The notes beneath the pieces were generated by a model. The model saw nothing but the letters and a program-made list of their open reading frames with translations, was not told where the DNA came from and did not search any database. From Pantoea sp. RIT-PI-b (GTDB lineage: Bacteria > Pseudomonadota > Gammaproteobacteria > Enterobacterales > Enterobacteriaceae): 64,000 nucleotides of DNA. A program made the translations under genes and the position numbers. Location: positions 852,686-916,685 of the forward strand of contig NZ_LGIS01000012.1 in the NCBI RefSeq assembly GCF_001187905.1, in the 5' to 3' direction. Below are positions 52,004 to 61,144 of this stretch, piece after piece (position 1 is the stretch's first letter; each line of letters begins with the position of its first letter).

Positions 52004-53251
52004 ATGAAAATCCGATTCAATCCAGTCATAAAAGGTTGTTTTGCAGCGGTTCTGTTAGCCAGCGTTGGCAGCGCGGCGGCGGCAACCACGTTAAATGCGC
52101 TGTTTATGACGCAGGCGGCGTACAGCGAAAATGATATTCGCGCGATGACGCAGGAGTTTCAGAAAGCGCACCCGGACGTGCAGGTTAATCTTGAGTTTGT
52201 GCCGTACGAAGCGCTGCACGACAAAATTGTCGCAGCGCGTGGTGCAGGCGGTAACGGCTACGATGTGGTGCTGTTTGACGCCATCTGGCCGGCGGAATTC
52301 ACCAAGTTTGATCTGCTGCAGGATGTTAGCAGCCGTATCAGTGCCGACGAAAAAGGGCAGATTTTTCCTGGCGCGATGAACACCGTGCAGTTCAAAGGCA
52401 AAACCCTCGGCATGCCGTGGATCCTTGATACCAAATATCTCTATTACAACAAAGCGATGCTGGAAAAAGCCGGTATCACCACGCCGCCACAAACCTGGCA
52501 GCAGGTAATGGACGATGCGCGCATCATCAAGCAGAAAAATATCGTTAAATATCCGCTGGTGTGGAGCTGGTCGCAGGCAGAAGCGCTGGTGTGCGATTAC
52601 ACCACGCTGGTTTCCGGCTTCGGCGGCAAATTCTATAACAACGACAAACTCGATTTTTCCTCACCTGCCTCGCTGCAAGCGGTCAAGCTAATGAAAAGCT
52701 CGCTGGATGAAGGCTTGAGCAATCCGGCCTCGCGCGAGTATCTGGAAGAGGACGTGCGTAAAGCCTTCTCCAACGGTGATGCGGCCTTCGCGCTCAACTG
52801 GACCTACATGTACAACATGGCCAACGATCCGAAACAGAGTAAGGTCGCCGGCCAGGTGGGTATCGTTCCAGCGCCGGGCGACGCGCCAGGCAAATTTGGT
52901 GCGGTAAACGGTTCGATGGGCCTCGGCATCACCAAAGGCAGCACGCATGCAGATCAGGCATGGCAATACATTAGTTACATGACCTCACAGCCGGTGCAGA
53001 ACAAATACGCCACACTGAGTCTGCCCATCTGGAAAAGCTCGTATCAGGATCCGGCGGTGATGAAAAATCAGGAAAGCCTGATCGCCGCCGCGGATAAGTC
53101 GCTCAACGTGATGCTGTCGCGTCCGGAAACCGCCGACTATTCACGCCTCTCCAATACCCTGCAGCAGCAGTTGCAGCAGGTGCTGGTCGGCAGCGCGACG
53201 CCAGATGCCGCGCTGCAGGCGGTAGATAAGAGTGCGGCGCGTCTGCGCTAA
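52004..53251 (+). CDS. Sugar ABC transporter periplasmic binding protein (MalE/UgpB type)
   Basis: 415 residues. Signal peptide with hydrophobic core AAVLLASVGSAAAA, then a type II binding fold: DIRAMTQEFQKAHPDVQVNL, YDVVLFDAIWPAEFTKFDLL, GMPWILDTKYLYYNKAMLEK and NGSMGLGITKGSTHADQAWQ. It captures a sugar or sugar derivative in the periplasm. It is first in a five-gene operon with two permeases, a PfkB kinase and an ATPase. GGCGGAAAC lies before the ATG. Confidence 0.93.
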   Translation: MKIRFNPVIKGCFAAVLLASVGSAAAATTLNALFMTQAAYSENDIRAMTQEFQKAHPDVQVNLEFVPYEALHDKIVAARGAGGNGYDVVLFDAIWPAEFTKFDLLQDVSSRISADEKGQIFPGAMNTVQFKGKTLGMPWILDTKYLYYNKAMLEKAGITTPPQTWQQVMDDARIIKQKNIVKYPLVWSWSQAEALVCDYTTLVSGFGGKFYNNDKLDFSSPASLQAVKLMKSSLDEGLSNPASREYLEEDVRKAFSNGDAAFALNWTYMYNMANDPKQSKVAGQVGIVPAPGDAPGKFGAVNGSMGLGITKGSTHADQAWQYISYMTSQPVQNKYATLSLPIWKSSYQDPAVMKNQESLIAAADKSLNVMLSRPETADYSRLSNTLQQQLQQVLVGSATPDAALQAVDKSAARLR

Positions 53252-53260
53252 GGGGCAACA

Positions 53261-54169
53261 ATGCTGAGTTTGCGTCAACGCGAACAACGGCAGGCATGGG
53301 TGCTGCTGGCACCCATGCTGTTGGTGATGCTGTTACTCACCGCATGGCCGCTGTTACGCACCATCTGGCTAAGCTTCACCGATGCGGCCTTAATTGGCAG
53401 CGGTGATGCGCCGGGCTGGATTGGTCTGGAAAACTACCTGTTCGCGATTACCGATGAAGATTTTCGCAGTTCACTGTGGCGCACGCTCTATTTCACCGTG
53501 GTGTCGGTGGCGATTGAGGGGGTGATTGGCGTGCTGGTGGCACTGTTGCTGAATCAGAAATTTGCCGGACGCAACGTGCTGCGCGTGCTGGTGATTCTGC
53601 CGTGGGCGCTGCCAACCATCGTTAACGCCATGATGTGGCGCCTGAATTTCAACCCGGATTACGGCAGCATCAACGCCCTGCTGACGCAACTTGGCATCAT
53701 TGACGGCTATCGCAGCTGGCTGGGTTCGCCCGATTCGGCGCTCAATGCAGTGATGTTTGCCGATATCTGGAAAAACTATCCGCTGGTGACCTTGCTGGTG
53801 CTGGCAGCGCTGCAATCCATACCAGACGATCTGTTCGAAGCCGCGCGGCTGGATGGCGCATCGGCATGGCGCCGTTTTCGTGCCATCACCTTCCCGGCGA
53901 TTGTCGGTCCGCTCAGCGTGGCATTGGTGCTACGTACCATCGACGCCTTCAAAATCTTCGACATCATTTATGTGATGACGCGTGGCGGCCCGGTTGATAG
54001 CACCAAAACCCTCAGTTTCTACGTTTATCAGGAGTCATTCAGCTATCTGCGTGCCGGTAGCGGCGCGGCTTACGCGATGTTGATGACCTTGTTGTGCGCG
54101 GTGCTGATCACGCTTTACATGCTGTTACTGTGGCGGCAGCGCCGCAAAGGAAGCGCGCATGAAGCTTAA
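53261..54169 (+). CDS. Sugar ABC transporter permease (MalF type)
   Basis: 302 residues, six helices. LAPMLLVMLLLTAWPLLRTI is the first helix, and the EAA loop is EAARLDGASAWRRFRAITFP. TRGGPVDSTKTLSFYVYQES near the C-terminus is typical of sugar permeases of the UgpA/LacF group. It begins nine bases after the binding-protein stop and overlaps the next permease by 11 bases. Confidence 0.93.
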   Translation: MLSLRQREQRQAWVLLAPMLLVMLLLTAWPLLRTIWLSFTDAALIGSGDAPGWIGLENYLFAITDEDFRSSLWRTLYFTVVSVAIEGVIGVLVALLLNQKFAGRNVLRVLVILPWALPTIVNAMMWRLNFNPDYGSINALLTQLGIIDGYRSWLGSPDSALNAVMFADIWKNYPLVTLLVLAALQSIPDDLFEAARLDGASAWRRFRAITFPAIVGPLSVALVLRTIDAFKIFDIIYVMTRGGPVDSTKTLSFYVYQESFSYLRAGSGAAYAMLMTLLCAVLITLYMLLLWRQRRKGSAHEA

Positions 54170-54998
54170 ATTACGTCATGTCGGCAAATATGCTGCCGCA
54201 CTGCTGGTGGCGTTTTCAGTGCTGGCACCAATGGGTTGGCTGTTCTTGATGAGCGTCAGCGCCGCCAGTGATCTTACCCGCGTGCCGCTGGAGTGGTTGC
54301 CACGCCAGTGGGATTTCACCCGCTACGGCAAACTGCTGTCGCTGGAACCCGGCCAGCCCGGCGTGCTGTTCCTGCATGCGCTGGGGAACAGTTTGCTGGT
54401 GGCCACCGGCGCGACCCTGATCTGCTTGTTGCTGGCCATTCCGGCAGCGTTCAGCTTCTCACGCTATCGCGGTCGCGACGGCTGGCTGTTCGCTTCGCTG
54501 GCTATCTATATGGTGCCACCGGTGGCGTTTGTGTTGCCGCTCTACTTCCTGTTACAGCAGTTTGATCTGTTGAACACGCGGCCTGGGCTGATCATTGTTT
54601 ACTGCTCGCTGATTCTGCCGTTCCTGACCTGGATGCTGAAAAACCAGTTCGATACGCTGCCGCAGGATATTGAGCAGGCGGCACGGCTGGATGGTTTGCG
54701 CGTCTGGCAGGTTCTGCTGCGCATCACGCTACCGCTGGCCAAGCCGGTGCTGGGCGCCGCGGCGCTGTTTGGCTGGCTGCTGGCGTGGGACGAATTTTTC
54801 TACGCGCTGCTGTTCACCAGCAACATCGCAGCACAAACCTTACCGGTCACCATTGCCGGATTCACTGCCGGTCGCGCCACCGATGATGGCTTGATCGCCG
54901 CCGTCGGCATTCTGGCCTCTGTGCCACCGCTGTTTATTGCCATCTGGCTGCAAAAGACGCTGGTCAGCGGCCTTGCCAGTGGCGGGAGTAAAGGATGA
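54159..54998 (+). CDS. Sugar ABC transporter permease (MalG type)
   Basis: 279 residues, six helices. The EAA loop is EQAARLDGLRVWQVLLRITL, and GWLLAWDEFFYALLFTSN near residue 206 is a common MalG-type motif. It partners the MalF-type protein. Its end overlaps the start of the PfkB kinase gene. Confidence 0.93.
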   Translation: MKLKLRHVGKYAAALLVAFSVLAPMGWLFLMSVSAASDLTRVPLEWLPRQWDFTRYGKLLSLEPGQPGVLFLHALGNSLLVATGATLICLLLAIPAAFSFSRYRGRDGWLFASLAIYMVPPVAFVLPLYFLLQQFDLLNTRPGLIIVYCSLILPFLTWMLKNQFDTLPQDIEQAARLDGLRVWQVLLRITLPLAKPVLGAAALFGWLLAWDEFFYALLFTSNIAAQTLPVTIAGFTAGRATDDGLIAAVGILASVPPLFIAIWLQKTLVSGLASGGSKG

Positions 54999-55942
54999 TG
55001 GAACATAAACTCACCGCCACGCTCTACGTGGTGGGTAACATTAATGTCGATTTGATCATGGGCACGCTGGATAGCTGGCCGCAGCGCGGCACCGAAGTGA
55101 TGCTCAATCACAGCGAGCTGCGCCCTGGCGGATCGGCCGGCAACTGCGCGCTGGCGCTGGAAGCGATGCAGGTGCGCCATCGCGCGGTCGCCAATCAGGG
55201 CAACGATGGCCTAAGCGCCTGGCTGGCGAGCCATTTTCCCCACAGCGCCGCGCACTGGACGCGCTACAGCTGTGAAACCTCGCTCACGGTTGGCGTCACG
55301 CATTCGGATCATGAACGCTCTTTCCTCAGCAATCTCGGGCATATCGTGAAACTCAGCGCGCAGGATGTGCTGGATCAGCTGCCTGCGAAAGCGGCTGACG
55401 GCGATATCGTGCTGCTGTGCGGCACCTTCTTGTGCCTGCACTTGTATGGCGAATATCCCGCGCTGCTTAGCGAACTGCAGCAACGCGGCTTTATCACCGC
55501 CGTTGATACCGGTTGGCCACCGCAGGGCTGGAGCGACGAGGTGCGCCAGCAGGTGATGCAGTGGCTGCCGCTGTGTGACTGGCTGCTGCTCAATGAAGTG
55601 GAAACACGCGGATTGGCGGCGGCAGAGAATCTGACGCAAAGTGCGGAATGGCTGGCGCAGCAGCTGAGCGGACGCGGCGGCTGCGTGGTGAAATGCGGCC
55701 CGCAGGGCGCCAGCTGCTGGCAAACTGAACGTGCCGTGAGTCAGCCTGCGCGTGCGGTGACGGTGGTGGATACCATCGGTGCAGGCGACAGCTTTAATGC
55801 CGGATTTCTCACCGCCCTGCTGCATCAGCAAGATCTTAATACGGCTTTGCAATGGGGCATTGCGGTGGCGTCGCTGGCCATCAGCACACTGCCGCGTCGC
55901 TATCCCGACTGGCATCAACTGCAACTTTCTCAGGAGTGTTAA
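54995..55942 (+). CDS. PfkB-family carbohydrate kinase
   Basis: 315 residues, ribokinase fold. Substrate region: VVGNINVDLIMGTLDSWP and LRPGGSAGNCALALEAM; catalytic base and anion hole: VDTIGAGDSFNAGFLTALLH. Placement inside a sugar importer operon means it probably phosphorylates the imported sugar in the cytosol. The first two codons are both ATG. Ribokinase, fructokinase and fructoselysine-kinase types cannot be told apart here. Confidence 0.92.
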   Translation: MMEHKLTATLYVVGNINVDLIMGTLDSWPQRGTEVMLNHSELRPGGSAGNCALALEAMQVRHRAVANQGNDGLSAWLASHFPHSAAHWTRYSCETSLTVGVTHSDHERSFLSNLGHIVKLSAQDVLDQLPAKAADGDIVLLCGTFLCLHLYGEYPALLSELQQRGFITAVDTGWPPQGWSDEVRQQVMQWLPLCDWLLLNEVETRGLAAAENLTQSAEWLAQQLSGRGGCVVKCGPQGASCWQTERAVSQPARAVTVVDTIGAGDSFNAGFLTALLHQQDLNTALQWGIAVASLAISTLPRRYPDWHQLQLSQEC

Positions 55943-55945
55943 TTT

Positions 55946-57028
55946 ATGGCCAGTGTTGAACTCGTAAAAGTGGCCAAACGCTACGCAAAACAGTCGGTGC
56001 TGCATCCGCTCGATCTCACTATTCCTGACGGCAGTTTTACCGTTTTGGTCGGCCCATCCGGCTGTGGCAAATCCACGCTGTTACGGCTGCTGGCCGGCCT
56101 GGAAAGCCTGTCGGACGGTGCGATTTTGATGGATAAGGTGCAGATCAACGATCGCGATCCGGCCGATCGCGATATCGCCATGGTCTTTCAGAGCTATGCG
56201 CTCTATCCGCACTTAACGGTAGCGGAAAACCTCGCGTTTCATATGCAGGTGAAGAAAGTGAAGCGCGAGGAGCAGCAGAGCAAAATTGCGCGCATCGCCG
56301 GGATTCTCGGCATCGACAAGCTGCTGCAGCGCTATCCTCGCGCCTTATCGGGCGGGCAGCGCCAGCGTGTCGCGATGGGCCGCGCGATGGTGCGGAATCC
56401 CAAAGTGTTTCTGTTCGATGAACCGCTCTCGAACCTTGATGCCCAGCTACGCATGGAGCTGCGCGCCGAGATCAAATCGCTGCATCAGCGTTTTAAAACC
56501 ACCATGGTTTACGTGACGCACGACCAGGTGGAGGCGATGACGCTCGCCGACCAAATCGTGGTGATGAAGGATGGCCGCATTGTGCAGCAAGGCGCGCCGC
56601 TGGCGATTTACGATCGTCCGGCCGATACCTTTGTTGCGCGCTTTATCGGCTCACCGCCAATGAACCTATTACCGGCGCAACTGATCACGCGTGATGGCGT
56701 GCCCGGCGTGCAGTGCCAGGATCTGTGGCAACCGCTGCCCACGCGCTGGCAAGCGGCGGCGCGCGAGCGTGCAGGCGCAGCAGTGACGCTCGGCGTGCGT
56801 CCACACGATTTGCTGGAAACCCGCAGCAACGCGGCGGCGCAGGTGAAAGTGGTGGAGATCACCGGCGAATCAACCTTATTGCATCTTGAATGGCATGGTC
56901 AGGCGCTGCATATGCAGATCGCCGGTCGCCATGCAGCGGTGAGCGGCGACAGCATTATGCTGGGCTTTAACGCCGAGAAGATTCATTTGTTTGATGCGGA
57001 GACCGGAGCGCGCCTAAGCGAATCCTGA
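55946..57028 (+). CDS. Sugar ABC transporter ATP-binding protein (MalK/UgpC type)
   Basis: 360 residues. Walker A GPSGCGKSTLLRLLAGLE, Q-loop FQSYALYPHLTVAENL, signature LSGGQRQRVAMGRAM, Walker B VFLFDEPLSNLD and the H-loop YVTHDQVEAM. The C-terminal TOBE/regulatory domain from about 235 contains GSPPMNLLPAQ and GVRPHDLLE. It drives the two permeases encoded before it and closes the operon. Confidence 0.95.
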   Translation: MASVELVKVAKRYAKQSVLHPLDLTIPDGSFTVLVGPSGCGKSTLLRLLAGLESLSDGAILMDKVQINDRDPADRDIAMVFQSYALYPHLTVAENLAFHMQVKKVKREEQQSKIARIAGILGIDKLLQRYPRALSGGQRQRVAMGRAMVRNPKVFLFDEPLSNLDAQLRMELRAEIKSLHQRFKTTMVYVTHDQVEAMTLADQIVVMKDGRIVQQGAPLAIYDRPADTFVARFIGSPPMNLLPAQLITRDGVPGVQCQDLWQPLPTRWQAAARERAGAAVTLGVRPHDLLETRSNAAAQVKVVEITGESTLLHLEWHGQALHMQIAGRHAAVSGDSIMLGFNAEKIHLFDAETGARLSES

Positions 57029-57037
57029 ATAATACCG

Positions 57038-57065
57038 TCCTGCCGCACAGGATGTAGCGGCAGGA
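57038..57065. terminator. Hairpin between the sugar operon and HxlR gene
   Basis: TCCTGCCGC pairs perfectly with GCGGCAGGA around a ten-base loop, ten bases after the ATPase stop and just beyond the HxlR stop. T tracts are poor, so it may be a bidirectional terminator of modest strength. Confidence 0.5.
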
Positions 57066-57076
57066 TCGGCAGCTTG

Positions 57077-57610
57077 TCAGGTTTTTTCTGTGGCAGAGGA
57101 TTTGGCAGTGCGTTTAGCGGCACGAAACTGTGTGGTTTTAGCCTCACGTTCAGCGATAAATTTTTGGCTCAACGTACTTTCAACCGCATTAAAGGTAAAT
57201 GGCATATCCTGCGCAGCTGGGCTCCAGCTGGCATCGATTTCCTCGCCCGTACGCTTGTTGATGAGCTTTACCGCAGGCTCATCAACTGGATCAAAACCGC
57301 CCCATTTCATTCCCCAACTGCGTAATGCCAATAAAACGGCGTCCAGTTCTTTGCCTTTCTCCGTGGCATGGTATTCAAATCGTTTAGGGCGTTCGCAATA
57401 AAGGCGGCGTTCCAGCACGCCTTCACTCTCCAACGCCTTCAGACGTGTTGATAACAAAAATGAGGACATCTCCGTTTGCGCCTGTAAGTCATCGAAGCGG
57501 CGCACGCCTAAAGAGATCTCCCTCATGATCAGTAACGTCCAGCGGTCACCGACCACCGATAGCGATCGTGCGATCGGGCAGACGCTTTCGCAAATAGTGT
57601 CCCAACTCAT
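57077..57610 (-). CDS. HxlR-family transcriptional regulator
   Basis: 177 residues from ATG at 57610 (MSWDTICESVCPIARSLSVV). The winged HTH has SVVGDRWTLLIMREISLGVR, FDDLQAQTEMSSFLLSTRLK and RPKRFEYHATEKGKEL. The conserved Cys near the N-terminus (residues 7 and 11) could sense electrophiles, as in HypR/YodB. A longer C-terminal tail of about 60 residues ends basic. The frame reaches 57673, but that part overlaps the probable operator. It diverges from a metallo-hydrolase gene. Confidence 0.9.
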   Translation of the reverse strand: MSWDTICESVCPIARSLSVVGDRWTLLIMREISLGVRRFDDLQAQTEMSSFLLSTRLKALESEGVLERRLYCERPKRFEYHATEKGKELDAVLLALRSWGMKWGGFDPVDEPAVKLINKRTGEEIDASWSPAAQDMPFTFNAVESTLSQKFIAEREAKTTQFRAAKRTAKSSATEKT

Positions 57611-57668
57611 AAACGTAAAATCTCCGACTTTTTGCCTGCAAATATTATAGCTTGACGCTTCACGCGAA

Positions 57669-57691
57669 GTCACTTCATAATTTGAAGTGAC
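57669..57691. promoter_or_regulatory. Perfect 9-bp inverted repeat, candidate HxlR operator
   Basis: GTCACTTCA (57669-57677) and TGAAGTGAC (57683-57691) surround TAATT in the divergent promoter between the HxlR and metallo-hydrolase genes. Partial arms (CTTCACGCGAAG) adjoin at 57657-57669. Confidence 0.7.
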
Positions 57692-57730
57692 AAATCAACA
57701 CTCTCAATGCACCACTTAAAAGGAACTTTC

Positions 57731-58711
57731 GTGAAAACTTTTAGCGATAAAAAAACGCTGCTTCTTGCCATGTTGCTGTTACCGACCAGCTTACTCGCCC
57801 AGCCGGTGGCTCAGGTTAAAACCCAGGCCCCCGGCTATTACCGCATGATGCTTGGCAATTATGAAGTCACCGCGCTATTAGACGGTACCGCCGTTCTGCC
57901 GATGGATACGCTGCTGCAAGGCGCGCCGGTCGATACCATAAAACGTCTGCTCGCGGCACAATCTCTTTCTACTCAGGTTGAGACGCCAATTAATGCTTTT
58001 TTGGTCAATACCGGCACTCACCTGATCCTGGTTGATTCTGGCGCAGGCGAATTTTTCGGCCATGCCGGCGGGCATTTACTGCAAAATTTGCGCGCCAGCG
58101 GTTATTCACCGGAACAAATTGATACCGTGCTGCTGACGCATATTCACTCTGATCACATTGGTGGGGTGAGTAACAACGGCAAACCGACGTTTGTAAACGC
58201 TAGCGTGTATGTGAATAAGCTAGACGCTGATTACTGGCTGGATCCGGCACACAGTGCTCAGTCTGCAGGCGAGGAGCAAAAAGCATTCAAACAGGCCAGC
58301 GATGCGCTGCAACCGATTGTTGCTGCGGGGAAATTGAAAACCTTTAGCGGTGAAACACAAATATTACCGGGCGTGATGGCGTTCCCTGCGGGCGGCCACA
58401 CGCCGGGTCATACGGTGTATCAGTTTGACAGCGAAAACCAAAAATTGCTGGCCTGGGGTGATTTGGTTCATTCAACGGCGGTGCAAATGTCTCAACCTGA
58501 AGTCACCGTAACCTTTGATGGAAACAGCATTCAGGCCGAAAAGTCGCGTGAAAAGATATTGCGCGATGCGGCTGATAACCATGAGTGGATCGCCGGTGCG
58601 CATCATGCCTTCCCCGGCCTGGGCCATGTCGTTAGCGCGGCATCCATTAATAATCATCCTGCCTATCAATGGATCCCCGCTAATTACACTCTGCAAGGTT
58701 TAAAACCCTGA
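57731..58711 (+). CDS. Exported MBL-fold metallo-hydrolase
   Basis: 326 residues from GTG at 57731, seven bases after AAGGA; the signal peptide KTFSDKKTLLLAMLLLPTSLLA follows at once. The metal motif is LLTHIHSDHIGGVS (HxHxDH), further ligands are in FPAGGHTPGHTVYQF and AWGDLVHSTAVQM, and the last His is in GAHHAFPGLGHV. It is a periplasmic lactonase-, esterase- or phosphodiesterase-like hydrolase. The divergent HxlR regulator suggests induction by a reactive or toxic compound. Confidence 0.9.
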   Translation: MKTFSDKKTLLLAMLLLPTSLLAQPVAQVKTQAPGYYRMMLGNYEVTALLDGTAVLPMDTLLQGAPVDTIKRLLAAQSLSTQVETPINAFLVNTGTHLILVDSGAGEFFGHAGGHLLQNLRASGYSPEQIDTVLLTHIHSDHIGGVSNNGKPTFVNASVYVNKLDADYWLDPAHSAQSAGEEQKAFKQASDALQPIVAAGKLKTFSGETQILPGVMAFPAGGHTPGHTVYQFDSENQKLLAWGDLVHSTAVQMSQPEVTVTFDGNSIQAEKSREKILRDAADNHEWIAGAHHAFPGLGHVVSAASINNHPAYQWIPANYTLQGLKP

Positions 58712-58722
58712 TGCGATCTCTG

Positions 58723-58754
58723 AAATTATCGCCTTCATCGAAGGCGATAATTTT
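58723..58754. terminator. Strong bidirectional terminator
   Basis: AAATTATCGCCTTC pairs perfectly with GAAGGCGATAATTT around a three-base loop, with A residues on one side and T residues on the other. It serves the convergent metallo-hydrolase and efflux genes. Confidence 0.88.
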
Positions 58755-58759
58755 GCCAA

Positions 58760-60169
58760 TCACCCTTCCGCCGTTACCGGCTGAAAAGTTCGGCGATTAA
58801 GGCTGGTGAAAATCACCAGCAGCGCCATCATCCCCAGCTCAACGCCGAGCGTGCCGGTAATCGCCGTCAGATGATTACCGTGCGCGTAGATCTGCGTGAA
58901 GACCCCGCCGAGCAGCATCGGACCTAAACCCAGCGCCGATTGCTGGACGGTAGAAAGCACCGCGCTGCCGGCACCCGCCTGGTGATGCGGCACACCGCTC
59001 ATGCCGATGCGGTAGAAGGTACTGACGATAAACGACTGGCCAAAACCAATCAGCACCGTGGCGGGAATCAGCGTGAAAATGCCGACCTGCGGCCAGGCGA
59101 GTTGTAACGTAGCGATCAGCACCAGCAGGCCAACCATCTGAATGCCGCAGCCCATCAACAAGGTTGCGCGCTTGCCCAAACGCTCGACGACACGCGTCGA
59201 TTGCATCGCGCCAATAAAATACGCTACGCCAAGCGCAATGAACGCGTTACCCGACTGGAACGCCGTCAGCCCTAATCCGGCCTGCAACGTCAACGCCACT
59301 GAGAACATAAAGCCGCTCCAGCAGGAGAAGAACAGCACCGCCAGGGTTAAACCAAAACGCACGCTTGGCAGACGCAGCAAAGAAGGTGGCAGCAGCGGCG
59401 CGCCTTGTGCCGCTTCCAGCCGCAGCGAACTCTGGCGCAGACGATGCAGAAACAGCGGGAACAGTACCAGCAGCAAAATGCACGGCCACGACCAGTGCAG
59501 CAGCGGACCCAGCGCCAGGGCCAGCATCAGACAACCAATCGCGCCCGCCAGCAGCAATGTGCCGCTAACATCTACCGGCACTCGCTGGGTGTTCTGAGTT
59601 TCCGGCACAAAGCGGCGTGCGGTGATCAACACAAACAGGCAGATCGGCAGATTAATCAGGAACACGCTGCGCCAGCCGTAACCGCCAATGTCGGCTTTGA
59701 TAAGAAAACCGCCCAGCACCTGACCGATGATAAATGCCAGTCCGCCAATCCCACCGTACAAGCCGATAGCGCGCGCGTGCGCTCTGCCCTTTAGCGTGAT
59801 GTGCAGCGTAGCGAGGATTTGCGGCACGATAAAGGCTGCGCCCACGCCCTGTAGCGCACGGGCAAACATCAACAGACTGACGCTGTTAGCGATGCCGCAT
59901 AATAAAGATGCAATACCAAAGATCCATACTCCCGCGAGGAATACGCGACGGCGTCCGTAGTTATCACCCAGACGTCCGCCCATCGCCAGACAGATGGCAA
60001 AGGCAATGCCGTACACCGCAACGATTAACGCCAGCTCAATCGCAGTGGCCTGTAGCGTGTGGGCCATCGCGTCCAACGCCACGTTAACAATTGAAAAATC
60101 GATCATGGGCAGCAGTTGCCCGGCAAGCAGGACCATCAATCCTGTGCGTTGTAGTTGCGATGTTTGCAT
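58760..60169 (-). CDS. MFS drug-efflux transporter (DHA2, 14 TM)
   Basis: 469 residues. LLPMIDFSIVNVALDAMAHT in helix 1, GRLGDNYGRRRVFLAGVWIF as motif A, RALQGVGAAFIVPQILATLH and GYGWRSVFLINLPICLFVLI are typical of EmrB/SmvA-like exporters. It uses proton antiport. The divergent XRE-type gene is the probable regulator. Confidence 0.92.
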   Translation of the reverse strand: MQTSQLQRTGLMVLLAGQLLPMIDFSIVNVALDAMAHTLQATAIELALIVAVYGIAFAICLAMGGRLGDNYGRRRVFLAGVWIFGIASLLCGIANSVSLLMFARALQGVGAAFIVPQILATLHITLKGRAHARAIGLYGGIGGLAFIIGQVLGGFLIKADIGGYGWRSVFLINLPICLFVLITARRFVPETQNTQRVPVDVSGTLLLAGAIGCLMLALALGPLLHWSWPCILLLVLFPLFLHRLRQSSLRLEAAQGAPLLPPSLLRLPSVRFGLTLAVLFFSCWSGFMFSVALTLQAGLGLTAFQSGNAFIALGVAYFIGAMQSTRVVERLGKRATLLMGCGIQMVGLLVLIATLQLAWPQVGIFTLIPATVLIGFGQSFIVSTFYRIGMSGVPHHQAGAGSAVLSTVQQSALGLGPMLLGGVFTQIYAHGNHLTAITGTLGVELGMMALLVIFTSLNRRTFQPVTAEG

Positions 60170-60285
60170 CGGTTTTGCCCTTGTTTTTGGTTGCTATACC
60201 ACATAGCATCACCTAACCGTTAAACGGGTACCAGTTCTTGTTTATCATGGTATAAATACTACCCGCTTCGTCTAAGGATCTGTTT
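60170..60285. promoter_or_regulatory. Divergent promoter region, efflux / XRE regulator
   Basis: 116 bases. CCGTT and AACGG flank one base at 60217-60227, and TATACCA (60195-60201) and TGGTATA (60248-60254) form a wider inverted repeat. Either may be the XRE operator. Confidence 0.45.
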
Positions 60286-61140
60286 ATGAGCCTGGCATCC
60301 GCGCCTGTTAGCGCCGAACATAACAACCGCAAATTACTGGGGACTTTTCTGCGCACGCGGCGCGAAAACCTTGACCCTAATCGTCTGGGTTTGCCGCGCA
60401 TGCGCCATCGCCGCACGCCGGGTTTGCGACGTGAAGAGGTCGCGCAGTTAGCGGATGTTGGCGTCACCTGGTATACGTGGCTGGAACAGGGGCGGGATAT
60501 TAAGGCCTCGCCGAAAACCCTGACGGCGATTGCAGCCGCGTTGCAGTGCAATGATGTGGAAACCCAGCACCTGTTTTCGCTCGCCGGGCATTCGTTGCCG
60601 TCGGTGCGCGTTGCGGCGGCCTGCTGCAAAATCGCCGCACATAATCAGCAAATGCTCGACGCCATCCAGTTGCCCGCCATTATTGAGACGCCGCGCTTCG
60701 ATATCCTTGGATACAACGCTGCATGGTGTGCGCTGATGGGCGTCGACCTGGCCGAAATCGCGCCGGAAGATCGCAACTGCATCTGGCTGGCGTTCAACCA
60801 TCCGGTATGGCGTAACGTCATTAGTGACTGGGATGAAGTGATGCCGCAAATGGTGGCGATGTTTCGTGGGCAGATGGGCGAGCACCTTGGCGATCCACAC
60901 TGGGAAAGCTATCTTGCCCGCTTATTGAATAGTTCAGATGAGTTTGCCCACACCTGGCAGCGCTATGAATTGGGCCAGGTGGAGAACCGCGTGAAACGTT
61001 TCTACCGCGCGGAAGTGGGTGAACTCACGCTGCGGCAAAATAACTGGTGGTCGGCGTCGCGCAACGGCGATCGACTGTTGGTGTATGTGCCGGACGATGA
61101 AAACAGCGCCACGGCACTGCAACAGCTGATCAAACCCTAA
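60286..61140 (+). CDS. XRE-family regulator with MmyB-like ligand-binding domain
   Basis: 284 residues. The N-terminal HTH has LGTFLRTRRENLDPNRLGLP, RRTPGLRREEVAQLADVGVT and WYTWLEQGRDIKASPKTLTA, the fingerprint of the HTH_31/MmyB family. The PAS-like C-terminal domain (from about 115: IETPRFDILGYNAAWCALMG) binds small ligands in relatives. It diverges from the DHA2 exporter, a very common pair for this family. Confidence 0.93.
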   Translation: MSLASAPVSAEHNNRKLLGTFLRTRRENLDPNRLGLPRMRHRRTPGLRREEVAQLADVGVTWYTWLEQGRDIKASPKTLTAIAAALQCNDVETQHLFSLAGHSLPSVRVAAACCKIAAHNQQMLDAIQLPAIIETPRFDILGYNAAWCALMGVDLAEIAPEDRNCIWLAFNHPVWRNVISDWDEVMPQMVAMFRGQMGEHLGDPHWESYLARLLNSSDEFAHTWQRYELGQVENRVKRFYRAEVGELTLRQNNWWSASRNGDRLLVYVPDDENSATALQQLIKP

Positions 61141-61144
61141 TCGA

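Noticed and set aside
55211..56005. 264-codon minus-strand open frame opposite the PfkB kinase
   Set aside because: Antisense to a kinase with all motifs intact; His/Gln/Arg-rich composition typical of a reverse-strand shadow.
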